This document shows positions 34,461 to 44,681 of a stretch of 64,000 nucleotides of DNA, one piece after another. The DNA comes from Albugo candida. Its lineage: Eukaryota > Oomycota > Peronosporomycetes > Albuginales > Albuginaceae. The translations under genes and the position numbers were made by a program. The notes below the pieces were generated by a model that was not told the DNA's origin, did not search any database, and saw only the letters and a program-made list of their open reading frames with translations. Within the stretch, counting starts at the first letter, position 1; each line of letters starts with the position of its first letter. The stretch covers positions 930,001-994,000 of the forward strand of contig CAJNAR010000144.1 in assembly GCA_905220665.1 (NCBI GenBank). The letters are read 5' to 3'.

Positions 34461-36578
34461 TTAATCAAATGTCTTTTTGCTTCCTTGGAAATCCTGGATT
34501 GTGGTGGGCTGTCGACTTGGAGGTCCATCACGACCACGTCCTCGACCACCACGACCAAAACTACCACGACCAAAACTACCACGACCGCCACGACCTCCGC
34601 CCCGACCGAAACCTCCTCTTCCACGGCCTCCACCTCGACCGTTATCAAAGCCACCTCGACCTCCACCCCGACCGTTATCAAAACCACCTCGACCTCCACC
34701 TCGACCTCCCCGTCCAAAACTACGTCCACCACGACCACCACGGCCTCCACGCCCGCCTTCGCCATCATTTTGCTGACGTTGTTTGGCATAGTTTACACGC
34801 AGATATCGCCCCCCAAAACTACTTCCATGTAGCTTGATGGCTTCATCGGCTGCTTCGGTTGTGGTGAATTCGACGTACCCAATACCTCGAAATTCTCCTG
34901 TTTCACGATCTGTCAGAAGACGACATTCTGCAATTTCACCACATTCGCCAAAGAACTCACATACGGTATTTTCATCCGCATCCCACGGCAAATTACCGAC
35001 GAACGCTGTAGTGCAATTCTCAGGTTTCTCCAAAACATCATTTGCCAATTCGATTTTGAGCCATCGTCCGCCGAAATCCGACCCATCAAGTACCAGTGCG
35101 GCTTCAGCTTCAGATGGAGAAGAAAATTGGACCCTTGCTCTACCTGAAGGCCTACCATCACCTTGTGTTTCCATTCGAACGTTTTTGATCGTGCCACATG
35201 ATTCGAATCGCTCACGTATTTCATCTTCAGTAGCTTCCCACGGTAACCCGGAAATGTAAATTTCTACTTTTTCAGTCGATTTCGACTGTTTGGAATCTTT
35301 CGGATTGGAGGAAGGAGCTTCCGCTGAACGCTTCTTTGACTTTATGATAGTCGTAGCATCATCCTCGCTATCTGAGCTTCCTGCTGTTTTCTGCTTTTTG
35401 GATTTGGTTTTGTCAGCTTTGACTTCGGAGCTCGAACTTGAACTATCACTATCGCTAGACGAGTCTTCTTTTGTCTCAATATTTCGCTTCTTTCCAGGCT
35501 TGGCTCTTGCTTCATCTTCTGAAGAATCAGAACTACTTGAATCAGATGAATCTTTTTTAGAAGATTTTACTGGCGCGGTTTTCTTTTCATCCGAAGACTC
35601 GGAGCTGCTTTCATCCGAAGACGACTCTTCTTTTTTAGCCACAACGGCTTTAGTACCCTTCACAGGTTTCTCTTCTTCTTCCGAGGAATCAGAGCTGTCG
35701 CTAGACGATTCTTCTTTCTTCTTGTTGACTGCCACCGCTACTTTCTTGGACGCAGGTTTTTCATCTTCATCTGAGGAATCCGAGTCACACGATGAGTCTG
35801 TGCTCTTGGCTACCGTTTTGCCGTTGCTCGCCAATGGTTTGCTCTTCACCACAGGCTTGTCATCGTCATCTGAGGAATCGGAGCTATCACTGGAAGAATC
35901 CTCTTTCTTCGTTTTCTTTGGTGCTGCTGCTTTGGATGGCACTTCGTCTTCCTCTGACGACTCTGAACTGCTGTCATTACTCGACTCTTTCTTTTGATTC
36001 ACGGAGGCTTTGTTCCCTTTCACAACTTTCTCATCTTCATCGGAGGAATCAGAAGTATCATCTGATTCTTCTGTCTTTTTCTGAGAATTTTTCAATTTCA
36101 CAATTTGACTTGATTTTTTATCATCGTCAGATGACTCCGAGCTGCTATCGGATGACTCTTTCTTCGCTGTGACTGTTTTTTTCTTTTTTTCCACAGGCTT
36201 TTCATCTTCGTCTGAGGAATCAGAACTACTATCAGAGCTTTCTTGCTTGACGACCACTTTCTTTTTCTCAATTTTGGATGACTTTGTCTCTTTCTTGTTT
36301 TTGGAAGTTTTAGATGCGGAGACTTGAGTGTTTTTTTGTGCTTTCAAAGCGGGTTCCTCATCGCTATCGCTATCCGATGAGGAATTCTGTGCTTTCAGAT
36401 TGAGTTTGGTTGGTTCAGATTTCACGTCCACTTTTCCTTTCGATTTAGATCGTTTCTTTGCATCCTTCTTGGGTGTGGATTGCTTGGCGATTGCAGTACT
36501 GGTGTCGCTTTTCTTCGACACAGAAACACCGTTTTCATGCTTGTCTTTGCGTTGACTGGTCTTGGACTTCTTGGCCAT
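34461..36578 (-). CDS. Nucleolin/Nsr1-like nucleolar RNA-binding protein, 705 aa
   Basis: A single-exon minus-strand gene starting at MAKKSKTSQRK (ATG 36578; the frame is open further upstream but this is the natural start). About 420 residues are low-complexity: ten or so repeats of acidic Ser/Asp/Glu clusters alternating with Lys-rich segments, as in nucleolin, Nsr1 and Nopp140. Two RRMs follow: first IYISGLPWEATEDEI... with GRARVQFSS, second AFVGNLPWDADENTV with GIGYVEFTT. A C-terminal GGRGGRGG/FDNGRGG array of about 90 residues ends the protein. The plan acidic tracts-RRM-RRM-RGG is that of yeast Nsr1 and plant nucleolin, which act in rRNA transcription and pre-rRNA processing. The acidic tracts are likely CK2 targets. 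It converges on the G-patch gene with 35 bp between stops. Confidence 0.93.
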   Translation of the reverse strand: MAKKSKTSQRKDKHENGVSVSKKSDTSTAIAKQSTPKKDAKKRSKSKGKVDVKSEPTKLNLKAQNSSSDSDSDEEPALKAQKNTQVSASKTSKNKKETKSSKIEKKKVVVKQESSDSSSDSSDEDEKPVEKKKKTVTAKKESSDSSSESSDDDKKSSQIVKLKNSQKKTEESDDTSDSSDEDEKVVKGNKASVNQKKESSNDSSSESSEEDEVPSKAAAPKKTKKEDSSSDSSDSSDDDDKPVVKSKPLASNGKTVAKSTDSSCDSDSSDEDEKPASKKVAVAVNKKKEESSSDSSDSSEEEEKPVKGTKAVVAKKEESSSDESSSESSDEKKTAPVKSSKKDSSDSSSSDSSEDEARAKPGKKRNIETKEDSSSDSDSSSSSSEVKADKTKSKKQKTAGSSDSEDDATTIIKSKKRSAEAPSSNPKDSKQSKSTEKVEIYISGLPWEATEDEIRERFESCGTIKNVRMETQGDGRPSGRARVQFSSPSEAEAALVLDGSDFGGRWLKIELANDVLEKPENCTTAFVGNLPWDADENTVCEFFGECGEIAECRLLTDRETGEFRGIGYVEFTTTEAADEAIKLHGSSFGGRYLRVNYAKQRQQNDGEGGRGGRGGRGGRSFGRGGRGGGRGGFDNGRGGGRGGFDNGRGGGRGRGGFGRGGGRGGRGSFGRGSFGRGGRGRGRDGPPSRQPTTIQDFQGSKKTFD

Positions 36579-36837
36579 TGCTTTAATTGTTATTTGAATG
36601 CAATCGATCGAGCGACATGAAATCGAAATGATTGGAGGATACACATGCTACATTCGCGCGACATTGCATAAACCGATATACCTTTACAGTCAGTATTTCT
36701 CCGCTCCAACGATCGGCTCTCGCGCACACAATTTCGCACGCCATTTTTCTTGGTGTTTATTTTATGTATTTCGGTCAAAAGGAAGCCCTGGACTTACGTA
36801 TAAGAACCTGAGCGCACACAAACAATACATTAAAAGT
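36579..36837. promoter_or_regulatory. Bidirectional promoter region (by position)
   Basis: Only 259 bp separates the divergent start codons of the nucleolin-like and FAR1/ZSWIM-type genes, so it must carry both promoters. No named element was identified. Confidence 0.4.
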
Positions 36838-37808
36838 ATGGCACAAGCGAATATTGAGGATAACAATAAGGAGCAACCACCGATCCACAACGAATCAGAT
36901 TACTCCGATGAAGAAGAGAACAACATTGTGGATTCCAATGAAAATGCCGTTATGCAAGAAATGCTTCAAGGGAAATTAAAGGATACATCCAACCTGTCCC
37001 TGACACCTCTGTCTTCCAATGCATTGCTTTTGGCGAACCAGCAACAACTTTATCAGGCCCAAGTTCATTCAAATGTTGGCCAGCAGCGATCGCAGTTATT
37101 TGATAGTAAACGAATGAATCGAGTTTCCTTCAGCTCGTGGTATGAATTTGATTCATACTTTGAAACGTACATGCATGAAACATTTCAGCCGTTCCGCATG
37201 CGATCCTCATGCAGTGTTGACGCTTACAGACGAAATCAGCAAAAAGTTATGATGAACAATAAAAATTCAAGAGGAAGAAGAATGGAGTTTCCGGATTCAG
37301 CGATTCATCATCATCGAATCTATATGTGCACACACGCTATGAAAGCAAGATGTCGAGGTGCTACAACTCGACCTGGACAAAAATACCGTGGAATTGGTTG
37401 TATCGCCAAGATAAATGTTAAAATCAGCCCGTCCGATAATCCTTCAAAGTACATGGTGATTGTCACGGATCAGGTAAGAGATTCATTGTGTGTTAATGAA
37501 GCCAACTGTTTGCTTCTTCATAGGTTGTCACTCATAATCATCCAATCAGTCGAGAAATATACGAATCGTACCCGGACGTTGTACTGCGAACCATGCGACG
37601 TAATCAGCTATCAGCTAGTCTTTTGACACGACAGCCAACCATCAAATTTGAAAGTGCTCAACAATCACAGAAATACGAACGCGTGGTATCACTGCTTAAT
37701 CCTATCGCGGATGCAATGGCTCGTCTTCAGAATGATGAATTTGAAGTGCAATTCCAACGACTTCAAAAGCTTTACACAGACGTCATTACGGACGATGCCC
37801 ATGTTTGA
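36838..37808 (+). CDS. FAR1/ZSWIM-type zinc-binding DNA-binding protein, 306 aa
   Basis: Exons 36838-37473 and 37524-37808 give 307 codons through a 50-bp intron. After an acidic N-terminus the protein has SFSSWYEFDSYFETYM...Q-F--RSSCSV, then HHHRIYMCTHAMKARCRG, RGIGCIAKINVKI and VTDQVVTHNHPISREIY. This is the WRKY/GCM1-like zinc-chelating module (C...C...HNH) that forms the N-terminal DNA-binding domain of MULE/FAR1 transposases and of ZSWIM1/3-like proteins. No DDE nuclease or SWIM finger follows, only a 90-residue helical C-terminus. It is therefore either a domesticated transposase-derived transcription factor or a truncated element. The intact spliced frame and the shared promoter region favour a host gene. 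Confidence 0.7.
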
Positions 37809-37844
37809 AGATAATACATATGCTTCGATTTCGCTAGCTGATAT

Positions 37845-38220
37845 CTAGTCTCTTGTATTCAAAGCCTGACTGGCTAACTCGTCGAGTGCGAGATCGGTCC
37901 ACGCTCTCCGCTTTCTCTTGTCCATCGGTTTATCCGTGCTGTCTGGAAATATGATTGTCATACAAAGATCGATACTTGGACATTCATTACCTTCGGTTTC
38001 CTTTCGATCGATGTCAAACGTTACAATTTCTATGAGACAAACATTCAGACTGAGACGGGATGAATGATCTACGTGCCGTCATCTGAGAGACAGTCGGCAA
38101 TCCACGCGTTGTCAATGACATCTAATAGATATCCCTTCCGCAATCCAAATGGAACTTTACTATCCTTCCACACAGGTCTTCATCAAGTAATTAGCTTGCG
38201 CGCATCTTGAGACACATACC
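37845..38220 (-). pseudogene. Minus-strand gene remnant or unresolved small gene
   Basis: The minus strand ends in a plausible last exon, KPMDKRKRRAWTDLALDELASQ...NTRD with TAG at 37845. An intron acceptor TTTCCAG precedes it, and an upstream exon contains IEIVTFDIDRKETE. Further upstream, GLRKGYLLDVIDNAWIADCLSDDGT is open but in a different frame, and the gap between the frames (23 nt) is too short for a normal intron. No family recognised. It may be a frameshifted relic or a real gene whose splicing I cannot resolve. Confidence 0.35.
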
Positions 38221-38269
38221 ATCATTCACTTCACTCGGGTTGAATTATAGCCACTTAGAATTATTGGAC

Positions 38270-38852
38270 ATGGGACGTTCGCGACGAAGAAATGGGATGA
38301 GAAGGAAGACAGAAAAAAGCGTACCGAATGGTAAAATTGACGGATTTTGTATGCTGATAAGCTTACTCATACGTTTCACATTCAGAGAGCGTCGTGGCAA
38401 CGTTTGGAAAGGAAGCAGACTGGAGCTCTGAAAATATATATGAGGAAGAGAAAGACTTATCCAACAGTGCAGGTCTTACCAGAGGACAAAGAAAGCGACA
38501 AAAACGGCATGGAGCATTTTTGAAGAAAATGGGACTAGTGACAAGACTCACAAAGGCGCACGACTCTAAAGAGAAAGAAAAGATAAGAGATGGTGCATTT
38601 GCCGATCTGAAAGAGTTGAAAGACTCTCTTTCAGTAGACAATACAACTGTAGCTGGTGTAACTACTGAAAAGCTCAAGAAACGTCAAAGTACAGCACAAC
38701 GAAGAAAAATGGCAGCACTCGAGGTGAAGCAGCTTGTGGCAGTCAAAACTCATCCGGCGTTCATAGAAGACCCATTTTTAGCAATTAAAACACATCTCTG
38801 CAACACGCTACTTGCTCCACTTTCTGTAGCCCACAAAGCAACAGCTACTTAG
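38270..38852 (+). CDS. SLX9: SLX9-like ribosome biogenesis protein, 175 aa
   Basis: Exons 38270-38330 and 38386-38852 give 176 codons. The protein is small, very basic and helical, with LTRGQRKRQKRHGAFLKKMGL near residues 50-70. The C-terminal block is RRKMAALEVKQLVAVKTHPAF, then DPFLAIKTHLCNTL. The arrangement of an LTRGQ/KKDK-type basic segment and a C-terminal AIR-HL-NTL-like motif is that of SLX9/FAM207 proteins, which bind pre-40S particles and help 18S rRNA maturation and export. The family name is a judgement from motif resemblance. A diverged copy of the 3' end lies at 45418-45690. Confidence 0.6.
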
Positions 38853-39075
38853 TGAGCGTGTAGTGAGATTCGACTTTTATTAAGCATTTAGAAGACTTGT
38901 CTCAAGCATCTACATGCATGGTATCATTGAAGAAGTACAGGTTCTCGTCTCGATACTGCAATGACTTAAAATCTCTTTCGGAGACAATAACTACTCGCTT
39001 TTGTATTTGATACGACCTGATCCATCTCTCTTGCGCATTCTCTCGCGTCACACTCATCACATCTTTCCCTCTATA

Positions 39076-41172
39076 TTACATCATTGCGTGTAAGTTGCGT
39101 GTATCACAACCAAATATCAGAATATACCGTTTCAACACTCGAACTCTAATATCGATTTCTTCTCTTTCCTTTCGCGCATGTTGTCGTTTCAACTCTAAGA
39201 TCTCACATATACTGTACATAGAAAAATGATCGGCAAACACACAGCTGTGTTCATCCAAGTTGGCTTGTATCATTTCGCCAATGTGCAGTTTTAATACATG
39301 TGAATCGACGATTTTCGCGATGATACTTTGCACATTTTCACCGAGCATTGGCACATCAAAAATGTCATTCTTTGGATCCACAAGCCGCTAAAGACAACAA
39401 ATTGACAATATACCTTGATGAACGATCAACACACTTTCTTACCTGCTGAATAACGCATTCCGAGATCCAAGCAAAGTCTTTGATCGGAATACGATATTGC
39501 GCATAATACAGACTGCACGTCTGATCTCACGATTTGAATCGATAGATAAATGAAACAAGCAATCGAATCATTTCCATACCTCTGTGTATTCTTCGGATAA
39601 AATGATATCGACAGGCTCAGTCGTTGAGACTGAGAGGCCTTCAATAACTTTAGTTGCACCACAGCATGTCGCAATGGATGTCATTACATGAGCCAATTCT
39701 CTGGTGGATGCGACTTTGTCTTTTTCCACGTCCAATGGACAACCAATTGTCAGTCCAGCAAATAACTGGGGATTCCGCACAGGAAAACATTCGTATTTTC
39801 TGGATAAGCGGGAGTAACCCGACGGAAGTCGGAAAGTAGAACAATCAACAATTGAATTTGTCTTGATGCAAGTATGAAGCCATTCCGTGTGAACGACAGG
39901 AATTCCCCGCGCCACAGCGTACATGAATTTCATTTTGCGCCAAGCATTTGGAGTTGCCAGAAGTATCACATTCGTAATGTCGGGTCTTTGTAGTACCTCC
40001 TCATCGAATACGACTCCTCCATATGCTTTTATGAGAGCAGAGAGCTGGATAACTACAGATGCTGAGAAACCTGACAAGCAAAATACGATTCTGTGCTGAA
40101 ATAGTTTTCTGGGTAGTAACAAGTGAATGCGATATAATGGAGTCGGAAGTAGAGACTTGCAAGTCATTGTGTGTTTGTATTCCGGTGATTGTACCCCATC
40201 ACCATATTTACTGTTTGCGGGATTCACAGAGAATGCTGACATCAGATCATGTGATACTTTATTGTTTCGAAGACGCTTCCTGGATCTTGAATGGTACAAT
40301 GGAATTCCTGCATCCGGTGACAAAAAACTCCGCTTCGTGTCAGCGCTTATGTTATCTGGACATTCATATGTGTCAGCTCCGTGGACTCGTGGGGGACTAC
40401 ACATTTTGGCAGTCTTCGTCTTTTCCTCGGTATTACTGTCTGATATCAACAAACCTTCCTCTTCATTGGATGCATTGATAATGGAAGAGATTTGAGAGTC
40501 ATAAGTTTGCTGAGATTCCATTCCAAACTGAAATTCCAGTGTTTTGGAAGCTATCTCTTCCATTTCTTTCTTCCGATCTTCCGTATCTGTTTCTTCATGT
40601 TCACAATTACATATTCTTTCTCCACAGTTGCACGGAACAGAATCCACAAAGTCGAATGCATTGAGTCGATCTTGATTCGCATGCAACGTAGCCCCTTTGT
40701 CGCGTTTACGTAAGGCTTTGGTCTTTTTTCTCGATACTGAATCAGGCAATGATTTCGCTATAGTAAAAGAATCATGATCTTCTGAATCGCTATCATATCT
40801 GGTGTCATTGTCACTGGTTGCAATCTGACTGCTCGTCTCATTACTCAAAGTCTCAGTCTCGTCCGCACATACGGTACCAGTGTCTGACTCCACCGACTCT
40901 TTTTCGCTGCCATTCGCATCGTTCAATCGATTCTCTATTTTGTCAAATTGCGTCACGTCTTGACTCTCCAGTCCATTGAAAAGAGCATGTTTCATTTTAG
41001 TGAGACTTTCATTCTCTATGGAGCCTTCATCTTCTGCAGATGCGCTTAATCTCAATACATACACCGAATTCCCATTGTAGATATTCTCTTCTGTTCGACT
41101 GTCTTGATTCTCAACGTGCGGCAATTCGATCTGTTCTGTATCATCCAAAGACTTTACAAAAGACTCGACCAT
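39076..41172 (-). CDS. Tandem BRCT-domain protein (DNA-damage mediator-like), 660 aa
   Basis: Minus-strand exons 41172-39580, 39520-39443 and 39387-39076 sum to 661 codons. The first 350 residues are disordered and rich in S, T, D, E and Q, with several SQ/TQ sites (candidate ATM/ATR targets) and an N-terminal ELPH-type acidic region. Residues about 360-470 form one BRCT: IVFCLSGFSASVV, GGVVFDEEV, TNVILLATP and VVHTEWLHTCIKTN. The second follows: LFAGLTIG, CGATKVIEG, DIILSEEYTE and IPIKDFAWISECVIQQ. The aromatic WLHTCI/WISECV signatures are typical. A further 90-residue C-terminus after the second BRCT has no clear match. This plan (disordered SQ/TQ region plus C-terminal BRCT pair) resembles Crb2/53BP1/MDC1-type mediators. 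No Tudor or FHA domain is visible. Confidence 0.8.
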
Positions 41173-41286
41173 TTTCAATCAATCGTGATGATTCGTTCAT
41201 TGGTTCTGAGATGAGTATTTATCTCCAATCAACGTTTTTATTACAAAACATTAACTTGATTGGTCATTTCTGTCTGCTTGAAGATT

Positions 41287-42219
41287 ATGGAAATGACACA
41301 AATGGCGACTTCGTTTTCTTTTTTGTCGCGAAGGGACTGCGACAGATTATGGCGATACGGTTTGATGATCGAAAAGAACACAATTCCAAGCAATTTGGCT
41401 TCGAAATACTGCTATGAGGAATTTCCGTATTACGATGGAACGTCTCTGCAAGTATTACGCCCAATCGAAGAAATGGAACAGCATTCAGACATGAAAAAGA
41501 AAGACCGTATCGAAAGTAAGATATGGCCGTCCTCAATTTTGAGTGATACTATTTACAGTGCGAATAAAAAGCGAAGAAGTACGGAAACATTGAATTATTA
41601 TCACACTCCGCAATACAAAAAATCAGTTTGTCGCACAGAGCAAATCGAATTCGATAGCCCTGATGCTATCAGTGAGTTTCCATTGCTGATTGACGACATG
41701 GACTTCATCCAGAGAAAAGTTCTCGGCTCGAATGGAAAGAGGAAAGAAAATCAAGAGAAGAAAGGAATCGCAGAAGAATACAATGCTCAGCACACAAAGG
41801 ACACCTCTTGGTATCAAAGTACAACAAAGCGAGCAAAAGTGATCGGCGATGATACACAGATAGGGAAGTCCATTGTCAAAGGCTTCTCGTCTGGTCGTCT
41901 ATTTGGCAACTTGCAGTTTCACTATTCATATTTATCTCAAGTCGTAGGCAAAACATCAAACCAGGCGCACAATGTGTGGAGACACATTTATCGACTCTCA
42001 TCCAACATCCTGACCGACTGTTTCCCTAGCACAGATGACGAAATGATTGACTTTTTGGATCAAGATTTCGAGACAAAACGGTCCGTAAAGGCTGAATGGC
42101 GAGGTCTTTGCTGTTCTAAGCGAAGGACAGGAAAAATGAGAGGATTGAGACGACAAAGAAAAGCGATACGAACGATTCGAAAATCACCACGTCTCCAGCA
42201 CAAGAAGAAGACGATCTGA
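41287..42219 (+). CDS. Basic hypothetical protein, 310 aa
   Basis: A single open frame of 310 codons from ATG 41287, divergently transcribed from the BRCT gene with 114 bp between starts. No domain recognised. It is hydrophilic and lysine/arginine-rich. There is a conserved-looking aromatic N-terminal block (SRRDCDRLWRYGL...YEEFPYYDGTSLQVL), a central acidic/helical part, and a segment VWRHIYRLSSNILTDCFPS. The arginine-rich tail (RGLRRQRKAIRTIRKSPRLQ) looks like a nuclear or nucleolar localisation or DNA/RNA-binding region. ATG 41302 (MATSFSFL) is an alternative start. Confidence 0.6.
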   Translation: MEMTQMATSFSFLSRRDCDRLWRYGLMIEKNTIPSNLASKYCYEEFPYYDGTSLQVLRPIEEMEQHSDMKKKDRIESKIWPSSILSDTIYSANKKRRSTETLNYYHTPQYKKSVCRTEQIEFDSPDAISEFPLLIDDMDFIQRKVLGSNGKRKENQEKKGIAEEYNAQHTKDTSWYQSTTKRAKVIGDDTQIGKSIVKGFSSGRLFGNLQFHYSYLSQVVGKTSNQAHNVWRHIYRLSSNILTDCFPSTDDEMIDFLDQDFETKRSVKAEWRGLCCSKRRTGKMRGLRRQRKAIRTIRKSPRLQHKKKTI

Positions 42220-42386
42220 AACCAGCAATATCATATTTTTACCAAAAGCTAAACCATTCACAACGATTGTACAGCCAAAAGACGGAAGAATAGACAGATG
42301 GTTTGTCATTTCCTAATTGTATGAAAAATACCATGTCCACTTTGTGATCACATTTCCACACAACACGTTGTACTCTATTTCTGAGC

Positions 42387-44681
42387 TTACAGCTGCTTTG
42401 TGTCAAAGCGAGTCAGACAAATTGCAAATGCTTGTAGCATCGAAAGAGGATACTGAAAATCCATATTGAAGCAATCCTTTCCAACTTTGCCCAATTGTAA
42501 CATTAGATGGTCAAGGGGAAGACTTGCAGTTCCCTGATCTTCATACACATGATCGGGATAGATACTACGATATGTCTCTTTGTACATCTCACTCAATGGC
42601 TCTGAATGAATCAGCTGAAAGTTCTTGACCGAGACACACGTCGCACGACTTCTAAAATCCACAATACACGAAGAAAGAGGATCATACTTTGTCTCTCGCT
42701 TGTGGAAAAATACAAAGTTCTTATAGTCCGTGACATTCTGACCACCCTACAGCCAAATCGATGCATTCAAATGGGAGCAGAAATAGAGTCTTCTTGTAGT
42801 ACGTACTTCTTTCACAATCGATCGAATCTGTTTCTCGATCGTCTGATCCTTTGAGATTGGTCGCCAGTCCAGAGAACAATTGCCATTCTGTGCAAGAGCT
42901 GGTATCACGACCTCCATTTTCCGAGGGTAAGATCGCTTTATTGAAGCATATCGAACGACACAGAGTTCTGCGCGGATATTCTTGCGCATTTCTTCATCGA
43001 TTTCGCAGTCGGAATCGATATCGTCGGGATTGTCACCTTGGTCGTACAAATAATATTCTTTGGTGTTGCTATTGGAACGCAACTTTCCGATGAAATGTCG
43101 ACTGCGAAGGAGTCTCGTGAGATTCAGATCCTCTCTAACGACACAATTAGTTGGTCATATGATATGATACGATAAAAGGTACCAACTTGTTCAAAGAAAT
43201 CACATAATGCGATGTGATCGGACTGATGGCTTTTTTCCGAGCATACAGAATGGGTCGACCACTTGAGCTATTTACTTCGAGGAGAAGGGTATACATTGGC
43301 GCAAGTCTATTCGGACCACTGCAATTACGCTCAATAAAACACTTGGCAATGCGTCCAGTGTCTCTATGCAACGGTTTCTTGACGAAATCGAAAAGTTCAT
43401 CGATCGAACAGGGGACGTGTTTGGGATTATAAAATTGATTTTGCACTCTCTTCATGTGTTCATCTTTGTTTTCGCTCCGATCGGTTTTATCGTTCCTATC
43501 GTCGTGTTCATTGGATCTTGTGTCATGATGCGAATCTTCCTCTTTTTCTTTCTCTGCGTCCGAGTCAACACAGCTACTATCCGACAATATTCCTTCAGAG
43601 TCATTTGCATTCGTTCCGTCATGAGCCTTTCGCCCATTATCGTCATTTTGCTGCTTATTCCCATTCTTCACTCGTTGCCCATTCCAGATAACATCTTCCG
43701 TGACATTCTTTCTTTCTGAAAGATCCAACGCATTGGTATCATCATCATCCTTCTGCTTCTTGTCGCCGTACTTGTTTTCGGATTCGACACTATTGACTGA
43801 TTTTGTCTCGCTGTATACCAAAGTATTGATCTCCAGAAAAGGGATCTCTTCAATCTCATCCCCATTTAGTGCAAACTCGTGAATGTGACTCAACCTTCCT
43901 TCAGATGTGTATATTTCCTTTGTCGTGTACGTCTTCTCCTGTACCAAAACCATTTCCTCTTCTTCTTCACCCGAACGTACCACAGACGTCAATGACACCG
44001 GCCGAGGATTTGTGACTGTGGTCTGCACGCTCTCGTAGCTTTCCTGGTTCTGAAGAGATTTTCCCTTTGATGTCGATAGTGCTGCTGTCGTAGCAAGTAG
44101 CACATGTGACAGACTGTTTTTTTGTATTGTGCTTTCATTGTTCGGATTGTTGACGTAATTCTGTGAGAAGGGATCACTTGCTGCCAAGACGACATTTCTT
44201 GCATTTCCCAATAAATTGTTTCCAACCACTTCGTCCAATTTCTTCGATGGATTTGCTACTATTTTTGTATCAGAGTCTATCACAAACGTTTTCAATTTTT
44301 CAAATTTTACATTTACGCAGCAAAATGACAAAGAAACGCTAAAAGACATAGTTTCGCACCTTTGCTTTCGGCAACATTCCTTTCTCCACTTACATCGCCG
44401 TTCTTATATTGCCCATCGATACAATTCGACTCTCTTTTCTCCTTCTTTTCTGATGCGTTGGAGGATGGGCTTTCTTTGCAAGGTGGTTTCATGTCGGGTG
44501 GCGCAATTGTTGGTGGACGTACAGCTCCTCGAATCTTATTCACAGATGTGCTGGTGGCTGCGTGTTCTGGTGGAGGTAGTTTTGGAGGCGGCAGTGAAGA
44601 TTTGGATCGAAAAGCTGCTACCGATGGCATCGTTTTCTGTGGAGGCGGGTTGCTAGGAGGTGGTAAGACTCTCGATCTCAT
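42387..44681 (-). CDS. Tubby C-terminal domain protein (Tubby-like), 699 aa
   Basis: Exons 44681-44360, 44276-43187, 43134-42807 and 42746-42387 sum to 700 codons. The N-terminus is proline-rich (PPPSNPPPQ). A long charged region follows, with an Asp/Asn/Lys/Glu-rich stretch. The last 270 residues are a tubby domain: YTLLLEVN, ILYARKK, SHYVISL, FIGKLRSN, EYYLYDQGDNP, YPRKMEVVIPAL, FHKRE-KYDPLSSCIVDF, SVKNFQLI, LQLGKVGKDCFNMDF and PLSMLQAFAICL. Tubby domains bind PI(4,5)P2 through a positively charged groove and in other eukaryotes link membranes to trafficking or transcription. Intron 2 uses a GTTGGT donor (least certain junction). Related sequence occurs at 60252-61325 (decayed) and from 63902 (inverted, near-identical). 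Confidence 0.88.

Noticed and set aside
34434..34837. Thr/Pro/His-rich plus-strand frames opposite the nucleolin RGG tail
   Set aside because: Low-complexity antisense of GGCCGTGGT-type repeats, open in all three frames.
35290..35997. Long plus-strand frame opposite the nucleolin acidic region
   Set aside because: Shadow of the repetitive Ser/Asp/Glu codons on the other strand; no start context or domain.
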